From Salvator merianae (lineage: Eukaryota > Chordata > Lepidosauria > Squamata > Teiidae): 64,000 bases of DNA. The notes under the pieces were generated by a model, which was not told the origin of the DNA, did not search any database, and saw only the letters and a list, made by a program, of their open reading frames with translations. The position numbers and the translations under genes were made by a program. How positions within the stretch are numbered: position 1 is the first letter of the stretch; each line of letters starts with the position of its first letter. The stretch lies in assembly GCA_003586115.2 (NCBI GenBank), contig QVOM02000034.1:139625937-139689936 (forward strand). The letters run 5' to 3'. Positions 38,680 through 51,169 of this stretch are shown here, piece after piece.

Positions 38680-39320
38680 CCTGCAGTTGCCCTGAGCGTC
38701 TGACCTTCACTGCCCTGGTCCCTCCCACTTACCCTAAGCATGTGACCATAATTGCCCCTGGCCCCTCCCAGCCTTCTCCTCCAGAAATCCCACAGAAATC
38801 CATCTGGCTGGCATCCATTGCCCTGGATTCCTCCCACAGAGTCCCAGCATCCTGTTCACCAAGACCAGGTAACCAATCCTGATGTTTCTCCACCCCTGTC
38901 TAGCCCAGACTACAAAATTTCTGACTTTTGAAAATCTTGTTCTCTTGCTCCTGATCCTGCTTCCTTCCCTGCCCTCCATGTTTGCTTGTCTTTCCCCTCC
39001 CCCTCTTTGTTCTTTTCTCTCCAGCCCATTTGGATCCACGGATACGTAAATATATATGTCCTTGGGAAGGGAAAAACAGCTAAAAACTTGAAAGACTGAG
39101 TTGTGTTGTGCTTTTGTTTTTCTTCTTTGTTATTGCTGGAACCTTAGCAGGGTCTCCCTACTCAGTTTAAAACCTGTTTTCTTCCTTTGCTATTGTCAAT
39201 ATAACCTGATTGAAATCACATTCCATTGCTGCTACCTATATTTCTGCTCTGGTGCCACTTTTCTTGTGTTTTGAATAAAGAAATAATTATTTTTATTAGG
39301 AACTCTGTTTTGACTTGATT
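38680..39320 (+). mobile_element. Possible solo LTR
   Basis: C-rich U3-like start, a TATA-like TAAATATATAT at about 39047-39057, TTGTTTTT-rich stretches and poly(A) signals AATAAAGAAATAA at about 39274-39285 followed by a T/G-rich region. The layout resembles an ERV LTR (U3-R-U5). Ends and target duplication are not resolved. Confidence 0.4.
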
Positions 39321-40079
39321 TTTTTTCTGCCTCATTTTTACATGGTCCATCCCAGTTGATTTTCCATTTTTAAAGCCTAAAAAATCCTCTTCTTAGCTGG
39401 TGACTGGGATAGTTTTTCCCCTAAACCAGAATTCCCAGTTCACTGCTCTTATCAGACTGTGTATAGCCTCTCTACACAATGATAGTGGCCTCTTGAGTTG
39501 TCCACTGTTCATTTCACTGTGGTGAGGGGCCCTGTCAGGACACAAAGTAGAGGCGTGGGTGCCACTCTTTACCCAATGCTGTTCCCACCTTGTAAATTTT
39601 CAACCCTCAGGATAAATGAAGGCTGTGAAAAATCAGATCTCATTGCTTTTTTGATCACTTGGTGGGCGGATGTCATCGCAGGAGTTAAAGTGGACTCTAA
39701 CAACATACAAAGAGTCAACTGAATCCTCAGACACCCACTCCTGTACAAGCGTCTAGAGATGTTATAGTGCCATTCAGGTGTTGTAATGTCAAGACTCAAG
39801 TCTATCAAGTCCTAATGAAAATTGACTCTGAGCTTTGAGGTGACCTCCATGTGATGAAAAGTAATGTTTGTATTTTAGATGCATGCTTCTCTAAGACCTG
39901 TTTAGCATTATAGGGAAGAGTTATGCAAATAAGGGGGCAATCAGACAGACTTTGTGAGGGCACTCATTTTCAAAGGATCACACCATCTGTAGATGCAGAA
40001 AAAAGCTGACCACTTGGCTGGCCAACTGTCAGAATTCATTGGAGTATTCAGACATGGACCATCCACCCAGCTTCAGATG

Positions 40080-40764
40080 CTAGCAGCCCAATGCTTCCTC
40101 ATGTTGGAAAGGGTCCTGGAAACAGTCACATAACCCCAGTATAAAGGCATCCATTGTGTCCAGTTCAAGAGTTTTGATATCTACCAAGACTACCAGCCAT
40201 TTTGCTGCTTCCCTTTCCAGTTTTCCCAACACATATCTTACTATGGGCACTTTGCTTTGGAAAGTATTCTCATACTCATCCATAAATCCTGTGACCTGGA
40301 TCAAAAAGTAAGACAGCTTCTTTGGATTGCACACCTAGGAATGTGGTTTCAGCCCTTGTTCAGGATACTGTCTTAGTTCTGGAGATTCTCTCCACCTGCA
40401 TACTGGATGCCTGTTGCCTCTTCCCACTGGGGCCATACCAGCTGGGGCTGCTGCCCCTTGTCTGAGGCCTCGTCAGTGATGGCTCCTTCAGTGTCTGCTT
40501 GGGCTACTTCTTCACCCCATCCCAATTCTTCCCTGGCTCCACTGGGCACTCTCTCTTGGCTCTGGGATTGGGGCTGCCTACCTTGCCCTAGAGTTTCTGC
40601 CAGGAAATGCACGATGTCTTGCATTTCTCTCTTCCCGTCCTGAAGAATTTTATGTTTGCTCTTATTTCTGTTAGGCTATCTTGGCTGGCACCACAGGGTG
40701 ATCTCAATCTTCTTCCTAGTTGGGCTGTCCTTTGTGTCACTTGCTGCCTCTTGTTACTAGCCAT
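40080..40764 (-). pseudogene. Ty3/gypsy gag relic
   Basis: A minus-strand ATG at 40764 (MASNKRQQVTQRTAQLGRKL) starts a gag-like N-terminus. After a frameshift near 40620 come an acidic Gln/Glu-rich linker (40624-40373), and then from 40334 the capsid segment KLSYFLIQVTGFMDEYENTF...LDTMDAFILGLCDCF. It shares the last motif with the gag at 13640-15180. Stops and shifts make it inactive. The region to about 41460 upstream may contain its leader or LTR, but I could not define it. Confidence 0.75.
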
Positions 40765-41522
40765 GCTGGGACTACTGGTTGTAATGGGGTTAGCTTACCC
40801 AGGCATAGGCGCTCAGGGATCTTATCATGAAGGCTTTAAAAATGATAAATTGGCTAGGTGACCCTGTATTACTTACAAAAATACTCTTGAACCAAAATTA
40901 AAAAGAATCAAACTAAACTTTGTTCAAAAAGAAACAAGAAAACAAAAATGTAAGTTCTGACAATAGCTGGGCTATCAGGAATACAAAGCACAGAGCAGAG
41001 CAGCCTGCACCTTTACACAATCAATATCTTCAGAGCACAAGTGGAGAAGCATATAAGGAACAGTATGTTGACAAGTCTGTTTTTATGAATGCAGGGTTCA
41101 TTTAAGAGTAAAGTTGACACTGCAAGGTGAAGAGGACAGGCAGAAGAGAAAGGGGAAGAATCTTACCTAAATCTGCCCTATTTTCCTATAAGAATGCCCT
41201 ACCCTGCAAGGAGCAGCCAGCTAGGTTCTCACCCTTGATGTTCAGCTGTGCTTTGGTCTTCCAGCAGCATCAAAAGCAGCCGTGAGGTGAAGCAATGAGA
41301 GGCTGAGCACAGTAGCTTCTTCAGGTAGCACAGCAGCAGCGATGTTTTAGAGGTAGCAGGGGCAGAAGGGTGATGTCAGAGAGAATCTGAACGTACCTGG
41401 CTGCTCCAAAGATAGGATTTTTAGCCACATCTGGATGGGTTTGTCCTTCCCTCCTGGCTCTGCTGCAGGGGTGGAGACTATACTATGCTTTGTTACTGTA
41501 AGATAATGGAAATCTGCACTGG

Positions 41523-41800
41523 TAGAATCATAGAGTTGGAAGGGACCTCCAGGTTCATCAGGTCCAACCCCCTGCTCAATGCAGGATTCACTAAACTGTC
41601 ACAGACAGATGTCTATCCAGCCTCTCCTTGAAGACCTCCAGCAAAACAGAGCTTACCACCTCCCATGGCAACCTGTTCCATTGACTGATCGCCCTTACTG
41701 TCAGAAAGTTTTTTCTAATATTTAGTCTATATCTACTCCATTGAAATTTCATCCCGTTGTTTCTAGTCCTTCCTTCCTGTGTAAGTGAGTGCCCTTTCAG
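41523..41800 (-). mobile_element. CR1 LINE 3' end
   Basis: The plus strand reads AGAATCATAGAGTTGGAAGGGACCTCCAGG-TCATCAGGTCCAACCCCCTGC...AACCTGTTCCA...TTTTTTCTAATATTTAGTCTATATCTACTCC, the reverse complement of the well-known CR1 3' region of birds and reptiles. About 280 bp, 5' truncated. Confidence 0.92.
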
Positions 41801-42969
41801 TCTTTGAGGACAGAGGAGGGGTATGTGGCGTGAGTGCCTATGTCACTTTGTCCTTCTTTGGTTTATTTTCTGTCACCCTTGCATAACTGCTGAGGTGAGG
41901 AAACTCACCAGGACTATAATTTATAAGTGTTAATTAGTTTTTTGGTGACTTTTTACCCAAAACATCTTCTTTGGTCCTGGTAGAAACTGGTTTTAGAAGG
42001 ATTCTATTGACATTCTGCTTGAGAATCCTTACAGATGTGTATTGAGTCAATAGGCTTGGCTGGGTTGCCAAGTACTTATCTTCAAATCCTTTGTAATCAT
42101 GAATGTCTTTAATTTCCTGAGTTGGAACTTTGAGTTGGGCAAAGGGTTTTTCTTAGCCTCTTTGCTTCTTCTAGAAATAGGGAAAATGTTGGCCTTTTCA
42201 CAGATAAGCTTGTCTTTTAAACATGGATGCAAACAAGTAAATATTACTGATTTTTGGTCTAAATACAAGGGTCCTTGCTTCTGGTTCATTTCCCCTGTAT
42301 CTGCAACCTTTATGCCAATTTTGTTTCATATAGTCAGGATTCATTTCCATAAGTTAAGAATGTCTGTGTCTTTGCATGGCACAGCACTCCAGAGTTATAC
42401 ATTCTGAGTAAGCATGCTGCACTCTCCAAGTTTCTCATAGTGAACCATGACCAGGCCGGGACTCTAATTCCCAGGTAGCAAACAGAGCTCCCAATTCCTA
42501 GGTTTACCACGGTTTCTCTCCTGTTCATTATCTTTTTCTATGTCCTGCAGATCATCATCTTCCCTCTTAACCTTCTCTATTAAATCTTCAACATCCTCAG
42601 ACATTTTGCATGTGGGAATTGGTGATGTAATTCTCAGCAACTTGCGATACCCTGCCTTGGCTCAAACAACAATAATTCACTCCTCGCAGTGAACAAAAGA
42701 AGTGTTTATTCAGGCTCAAGTGATTATAGCTCAAGGTAACAAAAGTAACTGTTTTAGAGATTGAATGCCACTTCTTTGTCCTTGCTACTTTCCCACCTTA
42801 AACTAACACATTGAAGCTGTGGTTTTAACAGACTTTCCTGCCTTGGCATTTTCCTACCTTAAAGTTACAAGCAGTGGTGAGGCAGATGCCTATGCCATAC
42901 ATAATTGTGCCTGACAGCCAGAATTGCTGAGCACACTGAGGCTCTCCAATTTCTGGTTGTCCAAACCTC

Positions 42970-43895
42970 TTACTATCCCATACTTCTTGGTTGGACTGGC
43001 TCAGATATCATGACCCAAGCATTATTTGGAGTAACAGGGTAATTAAATTTGACTTTATCAAATGTGCCCTCCATTATAACCATAAAGAGTCCAGTGGTGC
43101 CTCTATGGTATCACCTATCCTTTTTGTGAAGCAAAAAAGCAGGGAACTTAGATTCAACACTGATCGCAGAGCATTAAATAAAATCTCTGGTAAGAACTGC
43201 TACCCACTCCCACTAGTTGATGATTTGTTGGACAAATTAAGACAGGCAAAAGTATTCCCCAAACTGGATCTGGGAAAAGCTTGCCACTGAATCTGCATTG
43301 AAAGGGGGCTGAATGGAAAACTGCTTTCAACCTGTGTAGCAGCCAGTTTGAGTACCTTGTGATGTGATTTGGACTTAGTAAATTCTTCCAGAATTACATG
43401 TTTAATTCATGGCCACTTGTTAGAATATGTCCACAGAATTCTTAGCAAGCTCCAAGAGAACAAGCTTTATGCTAAACTCTAAAAATATAAGTTCCATCTA
43501 CCTAAACTTAACTTTCTGGATTATTCCATATGTAATAATGATGAATTCAAATAAAATGGTTGCTGTATTGGACTCAAAGCCCCTTTGCACCTTTCACCAG
43601 ATCAGAGCTTCTTGACTGTTGTAAATTTTTACTGCATGTTCATTCCAAGTTTCACTGAACTTACTGCCCTCCTTACTTGACTCCTCAAAGGCAGCAAAGC
43701 CTTCAAAATAGGCAAATGAAAACATAGGCGTTTCCCAAAGTTTACTTCAATCCCTGACTGTCAAGCTGCCCTTGAACATCTAAAAGGGCTTTTTGCTAAA
43801 GACACCATCCTTGAATAACCAGACCCTCCCAAACTCTTTGTAGTGCAATGCAATGCCAGCAATATTGCTGTATATGGGGAGGGGGCTCTGCTTCA
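42970..43895 (+). pseudogene. Ty3/gypsy pol relic (protease tail, RT, part of RNase H)
   Basis: The frame from 42991 reads MDWLRYHDPSIIW (protease-to-RT spacer), VSPILFVKQKSRELRFNTDRRALN, YPLPLVDDLLDKLR and VFPKLDLGKA, in normal gypsy order. It then shifts frame through FNLCSSQFEYLVM (43325-43362) and a thumb-like region to an RNase-H-like KLFVVQCNASN segment (about 43828-43860). It is cut off at 43895 by the CR1/L3 3' tail. The YxDD catalytic box is missing in a deletion near 43380-43430. Confidence 0.88.
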
Positions 43896-45230
43896 ACATA
43901 AGACCATAAGAGGAGCTCTGCTGGATCAGGCCATCTAGTCCAGCATCCTGTCTCATACCGAGGATCACCAATTGCTCCTGGGCATTCTCAAGCAGAATAA
44001 AAAAGGCAAAACCTTCACCTGCTCATAACTCTCTCTAAATTGTCTTTACAGAAATTCTACCTATCTCTCCAACCTGGCAACAATTCTAGTAAACTTTGAT
44101 GAATGAATCCAGTAAACATGGTGCATGTTTCCATGAATTTGTCTAACCCTTTCTTGAAACTATTCAGGATGGTTGCTGTCACTATCTTTTCTGGTAGTAA
44201 ATTCCATAAACTGATAATCCCCTGGATGAAAAAATACTTCCCCTTATTGGTCCTAACTCTCCTGCCCATCAGCTTTATAGAGTGCTCTCTGGTTCTAATG
44301 TGGTGTGATAGAGAAAAGAATTTTTCTTTATCCTCCTTTTCTACACCAAGCATGATTTCATATACTTTAATCAGATCACCTCTTAAATGCCATCTTTCAA
44401 GGCTGAAGAAACCTAGGTGTTGCACCTTGATCTTGTAAAGGAGCTGATCCAATCCATTGATCACTCTGGTTGCCCTTTTCTGCACTTTTTTCAGTTTTGT
44501 AATATCTTTCCTGGCAGTGACCAGAATTGTACACAATATTCCTATTGTGCTGTCAACAGAGATTTATAAAGAGGCTTGCTGACATATTTTTTACACCTTT
44601 CCTAATTACAGCTAACATTGCTTTTTTCATTGCTGCTGTGTACTGAGTTGACATGTTCATACATGAGCTGTCCAAAGACATGAGCTGTCCAAAGAAAGCT
44701 CAGCCCCCACCAGGTTATAGGTGTAACTGGGGTTCTTTCCCCAATGTGCATTACATTGGACTTACTAAGATCAAAGTGTATTTATCACTTCATTGCCCAC
44801 TCATCTAATGTCAAGAGATCCCTCTGGAGCTATTTGCAGTCTCTTTATGTTTTTATTATCCTGAATAATTTAGTATCATCAGCAAACTTTACTATCTCAC
44901 TACTTACCCCTACTTCTAGATTATTTATGAATAAATTGAACCTTGGGAGACCCCAGTTTTTACTTTCTGTACCCTGAGAATTGCCCATTTATTACTACTG
45001 TCTGTTCCTGTCCTTTAACCAGGTACCGAACCATAACAGGACCTGTCCTTTTATTCCATGACTGATGAGTTTATTTAGGAGCTTTTGATGAGGGACTTTG
45101 TCAAAAACCTTCTGAAAGTCCAGATAAACATTGCAATTTGATTTTTTTAAGGGAAATGCACTTTTCTGCACTTTTTCCAGGTCCACAGTATTCTTTCTAA
45201 GTATGGTGACCACATCAAGCTGATCCAAAC
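43896..45230 (-). pseudogene. CR1/L3 LINE, 5'-truncated: RT, C-terminal domain and 3' tail
   Basis: From 45228 downward the minus strand reads LDFQKVFDKVPHQKLLNKL (RT motif A), then VKFADDTKLFRI around 44905-44870 (FADD catalytic box). From 44536 an open frame of 159 codons gives the C-terminal domain (LQKRATRVINGL-like start, RTREHSIKLMGRRVRTNKGKYFF). It ends with the tail TTCTGCTTGAGAATGCCCAGGAGCAATTGG...CTTATGGTCTTATG at 44000-43896. Some frameshifts; inactive. It abuts the truncated gypsy pol. Confidence 0.92.
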
Positions 45231-45497
45231 ACTAGGACCTTTGTCTCTGAACCTTTGTCTCCCACCAGTTAACCCCTATGGAATAGAATTATGCAGTGTG
45301 GGATTGTGAATTATTGGCTACCAAGTATTGCTTATCTTGCTGGAGGCAATACCTTGAGGGTTCACAACAATCTTTTGAGGTCTGGATGTAAAACTGTTTG
45401 TGAGAAAGTGTTAAAGATATTGCTGGTGCAATTTTCTGCATGATCTTCTATCAATAAACATTGAAATGCTAATCATGTCTCCATGTTTTTTAACCTG

Positions 45498-45690
45498 GAG
45501 CGCAGTGGCGTAGCAAGGGGGGGCGGTCCACGCCGGGCGGCACTTTGTCCTGGGCGGCCCATGGAGCCAGGGCCCCGCCCGCCAGCACGCTCGCTCGCCC
45601 CACACACTTGTCGGCACGCACACACGCTGGCGTGCTCGCTCGCCACGCCCACACGCCGGCACGCTCGCCCTGCCCACCGCCGATGATCTT
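45498..45690 (+). repeat. CpG-rich GTGGCGTAGC repeat, copy 2
   Basis: The head GCGCAGTGGCGTAGCAAGGGGGGGCGG is shared with the minus-strand copy at 21590-21770. It is followed by GGGCGGCCC and a diverged tandem of CACGCTCGCTCGCC / CGCACACACGCTGGCGTGCTCGCTCGCC units (45585-45665). High CpG content; the resulting open frames are compositional. Confidence 0.7.
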
Positions 45691-45739
45691 GAGAAATACA
45701 CTCTAAATAGAGAAGGTCTGATATAAAATGCGCTTTACA

Positions 45740-46285
45740 TGGAAATGGTCTGGAAGCTGAAACTAGTGCAGAATGCAGCAGCTTGACTACTTATAGGTTT
45801 TTCTGGCCAGACACACATCATATTGAAGGAACTGCGCTGGTTACTACTCCACTTTCATGGTGTTGATACTGACATATAAAGGCTTAAATGGCTTAGGCCC
45901 CTAATATCTGAAGGAGAACCTTCTCCCATATAGACCTGCCTATGTGTTAAAATTACAAAATGAGGGTTCTTCTTATAGCTCTGCTATCCTCAGGGGTGTG
46001 AGGGGTCATGCCATGCAAGAGGACTGTCTCTGTGGTGGGCCCCCATCCTTGAAATGGCCTCTCAGTACACCAGGCACCAATTTTTAAATGGATTTCAGCA
46101 CCTGGTTAATACTTATCTCTTCATTCAGACTTTTGACGCATACTGTCTTCTGAATGTAGTCGTGCCAAGGTGGGATGGAGGGAAAGTGCATGGATGGGTT
46201 ATATTTTAAATATGCTTTAGTGTTTTATCATATGCTGTGACCCACCCTGTGACCTTCAGGTGAATGTTATAAATAAATGAAACAT
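45740..46285 (+). pseudogene. L2-type LINE 3' end, copy 1
   Basis: The plus strand reads LKLVQNAAA with a stop, then GQTHIILKELRW (45766-45842), the end of the L2-clade RT, and then decayed C-terminal sequence. The tail TGACCCACCCTGTGACCTTCAGGTGAATGTTATAAATAAATGAAAC (about 46238-46283) is the L2/CR1-style 3' end. Confidence 0.85.
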
Positions 46286-46499
46286 GCAGATGGCCCTTCT
46301 GTCTCAATCAAGAGAGGTGGTTGAGGTGATTAAGAGACAGGGCAATAAATGAAGTTTAACTAGATAAGATGTAGATGCTGTGATTCACAGGGTCTCAGGT
46401 CCATAAAGTTAGGAGGTATTCTGTTCTCAATGGGATCGTATTGTCCTGGAAAGAACCATGTGAAATCTAGGAGTTTTCACAGATTCTCCAAAAATCCTG

Positions 46500-47050
46500 C
46501 AAGCTCAGGTAGAGACAGTGGTCAGGAGTGCCTACCTCCAGCTACTGCTGGCTTGCTAGCTATACCTCTTTCTGGACAGAGGTGGTTTGGCCACACTAAT
46601 CTATGCCCTAGTAACTTCCAGGCTGGTCTAGTGTAATGTGATCTATGTGGGGCTTCCCTTGAAGACAGTTTGAAAGCTGCAGCTGGTACAGAATGCAGCA
46701 ACAAGACTGCTGACTGGAACCACTGGATGGACACATATCATGCTAGTTTTAAATGAACTGTACTGATTGCCAGTCCTCTACTGAACCTAATTCATGATGT
46801 TAGCATTAACCTATAAGGCCCTAAATGGCTTGGGCCCAAAATATCTAAACAAATGCCTCCTCCCATATAGACCTAGCCATGCCTTAAGAACTGCCACATA
46901 GGTCTTCTTGGCTGTGCGACTCCCCTCAGTAGTTAAAAGGGTGGGGGTGGGTATGAAAGCCTGAGGAAACCTATGAAGTGGGGACTTTACCTGCTTGCTG
47001 CTCATATCATCATCACCATTATAGAGCCTTTTGTGGATAGGCCCTGCAGT
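46500..47050 (+). pseudogene. L2-type LINE 3' region, copy 2
   Basis: The same order as copy 1: a LESLKAAAGTECSNKTADW-like block at 46665-46715 (AGCTGGTACAGAATGCAGCAACAAGACTGC), ACACATATCATGCTAGTTTTAAATGAACTG, then CTATAAGGCCCTAAATGGCTTGGGCC (46810-46837). Tail missing. It lies head-to-tail after copy 1. Confidence 0.82.
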
Positions 47051-47562
47051 GTCATGTCCTGACCATTAAACACACACACCCCCCTGGCATTGGCCTTGAA
47101 CTGGTGTTAAAAGAATACTTCTGTTATTTTGGTTCCAGTTTGCATTTTATATCAAGTTAGAGGTGTACAAATCATTCAAAGAACAAATCTTAAATCTATT
47201 CAAAAGTTATGTTTTTCTTTTGCTACAATAATAAAGGCAGCCAGTATTGGGCTGAGCTTGTTCTTGGGGGATAGGAGAGCATTTCATATGCCATATACAA
47301 CATAAAAGGCCTGTTCTGTGATGTGTCCTGAGCTGCAAACACACACACACCAAACATCTTGTATTCCTTTCATGTAAATGCTATGTGCATTTCTGTTTGG
47401 AAGATTATATAAATGTTCTGGGAAGACATGTATTTAAGAACAAAAAGTCTGAAAAATGTTTTGGTTCATTATGCATTTGACTATTCTTATGCTTAAATTC
47501 TGTGGAGAAATTTCTCTTTTTATTTTGTCTATATTCAAACTATCAACATATCTACACTAGGC

Positions 47563-48660
47563 AAGGTATTTTATTTATTTATTTGCATTTTTATCCCACC
47601 CTATACCTGAAGGTCTCAGGGTGGGTTACAGCAATTAAAAAAAAGAGTAAAAGGCACGCAATAAAGCAGTAGCCTGAAAGTAGGGAGGGAAAGCTGTACC
47701 TTTAGCCAAAGGCAAGAGTAAATACAATAAAGAGTCTTTATTGCTCTCCTAAAGATGAAAAGTGAAGAAGCTTGACGCACCTCTGGGGGAGGAGTGTTCC
47801 ACAGTCTGGGGGCCACCACTGAAAAGCCCGTATCCCAGGTGCCCACCCCTTTCGCTATTGAAGGCGGTGGTACAACCAGGAGGACCTCATCTGCAGATCT
47901 TAAGGCACGAGCAGGTTGATATGGGAGAAGACGCTCCTTTAGGTATTTGGGGACCAAGCCTTTTAGGGCCTTATAGGTTAAGGTTGACGCCTTGAATTGG
48001 GCTTGGTGGCAAATTGGCAGCCAGTGCAGCTCCTTTAAGAGCAGCATCATATGTGTCTGGCCAGCCATTCTAGTCAGCAGTCTTGCTGCTGCATCTGCAC
48101 CAGTTGCAGCTTCTGTATCATCTTCAAGGGCAGCCCCATGTAAAGCGCATTACAGTAATCCAATCTGTAAGTTACCAAAGCATGGATTACTGTGGCCAGA
48201 TTATCTCTGTCAAGAAGGGGTCATAGTTGGCGAACCAGCTGTAGCCGGAGGTATGCATTCTTGGCCACTGCCTCCACCTGAGTTTCAAGTGTAAGCATAG
48301 AGTTCAAGAGTACACCCAGATCCCACACCTGTCCAGGGCAAAGCAACCCCATCAAGGGCCAGATGCCTTCCAACTTTATGGACCCAAGACCCTGTGACAT
48401 ACAGTACCTCCATCTTGTCTGGATTCAGCTTCAATTGATTGGCCCTCATCCAGCCCATTACTGCTTCCTGGCACCTGTCCAACCCTTCAACCACCCATCC
48501 TGATTCAGATGGCACAGAGATGTAGAGCTGGGTGTCATCTGCATATTGATGACATCTCACTCTAAATCTCCTGCTGACCTCCCCCAGTGGCTTCATATAG
48601 ATATTGAAAAGCATGGGAAATAAGATTGACCCCTGAGGAATGAGCCATCAGTTCTGGTCG
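47563..48660 (-). pseudogene. L2-type LINE, RT C-terminal half and 3' end
   Basis: From 48614 the minus strand reads MLFNIYMKPLGEVSRRFRVR, then CHQYADDTQLYIS (YADD catalytic box) and NPDKMEVLYV, shifts, and from 48068 gives an open 150-codon frame (LKELHWLPICHQAQFKASTLTYKAL...APRLWNTPPPEVR). The tail is TTTATCCCACCC-type with ATTTATTTATTT (47567-47580, minus-strand AAATAAATAAAT). Convergent with copies 1 and 2. Confidence 0.92.
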
Positions 48661-48664
48661 TCAA

Positions 48665-49330
48665 TACATGGCCGTGGTCACACCTTTACTTTAATTCTTC
48701 TTCAGTCTGTTTTCAGCTTTGAGAACGTACACTCTAATTTCCTTTCCGTTTCTTTTGTCGACTATGCTGAAAGAAAAAGAATTATCCTTTTAATGGTAAA
48801 GCAGCTGGTGGAAGGTTGGTGGGCGGGGGGGAGAGGAGGCTAGAGTCAATTTGTGCCAGTTCAGAGGACAATGTTAATCCCTTCCATTGGCTTCAGTGTG
48901 GAAATACTGCACATTTGTGTAGTTCCACACTGAAGTCCACAGATTTCCCACACAGATGGTTCAGACTCAGTGTTGCCCTCAGACTGAGTAGGCAGTAGCA
49001 AAAGCCCCCACAAGTCCCACAGAACAGAGGCAACAGCAGCAGAAAGGAAAAGGGTATTTGAACCACAGTGCAGGTGGGGAGGGGGAGAGCAGAGGGGTCC
49101 AGCTGTAGTCCCCAAGCCTCCTTGCACATTCCTAAGAAGAATCTGTATTCACAGGGCTACAGCTTCTATGCAAAGGTCTTGACTGTAACAGAATCTTGCC
49201 AGTCAGTAAGGCAGCAGATTCCAGGCATCCCTCCCCCCCAGCTACTTGAAGGTTTGCCTGGGGGAATTCTGGGAAGATGGCCTAATGTAGTTGCTGAGAG
49301 GAATTTTTGCTCTGAGCAAACCGCAACCTG
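48665..49330. repeat. Dispersed repeat, inverted relative to 51170-51690
   Basis: 48860-49145 is the approximate reverse complement of 51395-51690: the TTAATCCC-TCCATTGGCTTCAGTGTGGAAATACTG block, the CTCAGACTGAG...AGCAAAAGC block and the AGAGGGGTCC...CTTGCAC block occur in inverted order. Left end near GGCCGTGGTCACACCTTTACTT looks like a hAT-style terminus. Non-coding. Confidence 0.75.
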
Positions 49331-49439
49331 AGGAGACAGAGGGGGGAATTCAACCCCCCTCTGTCAGAAGATTTCATCTCCCTGAGTGACAGGGAGGTGG
49401 AAGGATTCCTCATTAGAGCTCTAAACAAGTCTCCCCCCC

Positions 49440-50998
49440 AGCGGGAGCAGCGAGGGATTCGTGGCAGCCCGTGTACAGGAGAAGTTGACGGAGCTAGAGG
49501 AAAATTAACAACATTCCCGAGTTACGTCGTGTGTTGTCTTTAAAGGCAGTAAATTCGGCCGATCCTCTTTTAAATTATGAAGCCATTAAACCTAAGATAA
49601 ACATTAAGGAAAAAAAGAAAAAAAAAAACCCTCTACAATTACAGCCTGGATAATATATGCTGAAGGTTTAAACATCGTAATTCAGCAAGATGCTAAAATA
49701 TTTGCAAAGGCTTTTAACCCTTAGATAAACCATTCAAAGTTTTGTTTTCTAACGCGCTGTGGTCTTCAGTGTCATTAAAATATATTGGAATTGCTTCTTA
49801 TTAGCTAAGATAAGCAGGCTGGGAAGATTAATGGCGCTGGTTGTTTCTCTTCAACTGAGAGTAGAAAAATGTTTGTTTTTAACAGTGAATGACCATTAGA
49901 GGGCTTCTTCAGAGGACTAAGTCATAAGTGCTGCGGAACGTGTACTCGAGGATTGAATCATTGCATCTTAAATCTGTGAAGTTGTGAAATATGATAACAA
50001 GAAAGTCAAAATTAGAAAAAGACAAACAGCCAAAAGAACAGAGATGTGCCTTCTATTCATAAAAAATTGGACTTTATTTTTCAGGAACTGCGTAGATCCT
50101 TTGAAAATCAGGGGCAGAATTTTGAGAGATTAAGACAAGACCTTAAAAATGAAATAGGTGTTGTATGCACTGAACTTCATGAAACAAAGGATAAGGCTTT
50201 GAAACTGGATGACTTTAAGGCAGAAATTCCTCAGACAAAATTTATGGCAAAAATACAAATAGAGGCATCTGAACCTATCACAGACAAAGTGTCAAGGGAT
50301 GTAATGGCATTCTTTGTGAGGAAAGTTACAAGAGATGCTGTTCCAGTGAGACAGTATGAGTCACTACTAGCAACAGCTCAAGGTTCTACTTTTTCATTGA
50401 AGGAAGCCTTGGGAAAAATCTTACAAGGAAGAAAGGAGTATATGAGGCGAACAGTAAAAGAAGTAATCTTTATTTGGAATCAACAAAGACTCAGACTGAA
50501 ACCTGTGAATAAGATGCAAATTTTTTGGTTCAAATATGGAAAGGACTGGAGGAAGAGGAAAAAAAGAACTGAAGGAGCCAGATGGAGGAACTTAAGAAGT
50601 GGCTTAGCAGAATAATGAGCAGAAGCTGAATTAGTAAAAGACTCATATGAGAAGATTTTAAGAGCTTTCTGAGAATGGATAAATATAATAATTTATTGAG
50701 AAATAAGACAGTGGATAGATTTTTGTGAAAACTGGAAACCCTCTATTGACCTTTTGCAAGAATTGGAAAGCAGACCTGGAAAGCGGACTGGTGTTTGCTA
50801 GACTGAAAGAATGAAGAGGAAAGAAGATTATCAGTAGAAGGAAAGAACTGGGTGGTTGGGGGGTATGAAATATAGAAGAAATCTGAGAAGAATTAGGAAG
50901 TCGGTAGTTAAAAATGTTAGTTGAAGAATCACAAATCATTTAGTGTAATTTTATATATCTAAAAATAAAAAAAAGAAAAGAGAGAGAAAAAAAGAAAA
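49440..50998 (+). mobile_element. Half-L1: 5' UTR, ORF1-like coiled coil and 3' end, without ORF2 core
   Basis: CpG-bearing 5' UTR-like sequence (49440-49985) leads to ATG at 49991 (MITRKSKLEKDKQPKEQR), a frameshift, and then an open frame to 50615. This encodes a coiled coil (LDFIFQELRRSFENQGQNF, LRQDLKNEI) followed by a basic segment ending in WRKRKK. It is directly followed (50660-50998) by the L1 ORF2 C-terminal and 3' UTR sequence shared with 19060-19380 (NNLLRNKTVDRF) and an A-rich tail. Endonuclease and reverse transcriptase are absent, so the structure is ORF1 plus 3' end. Confidence 0.65.
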
Positions 50999-51169
50999 AC
51001 CTAACAAAAAAGGTTTGCCTGGATGCTAAAACATGGGAGAAGAGTCTGCTGGCAGGAGGAGGAAGAGAAAGTGTAGCAGATGCCACGGCAGAGGATGTGA
51101 GAATGCGTATTAGTGCTATAAGTGCCTTGACAAAACTTTCAGCTGCTTCACCATCTCACCTCCATTTTT

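Noticed and set aside
45483..45701. Overlapping GC-rich open frames on both strands
   Set aside because: Compositional effect of the CpG repeat and its CACGCTCGC tandem units.
50046..50615. 189-codon frame considered as a host protein
   Set aside because: A coiled coil followed by a basic segment directly joined to L1 3' sequence; best explained as an L1 ORF1-like frame.
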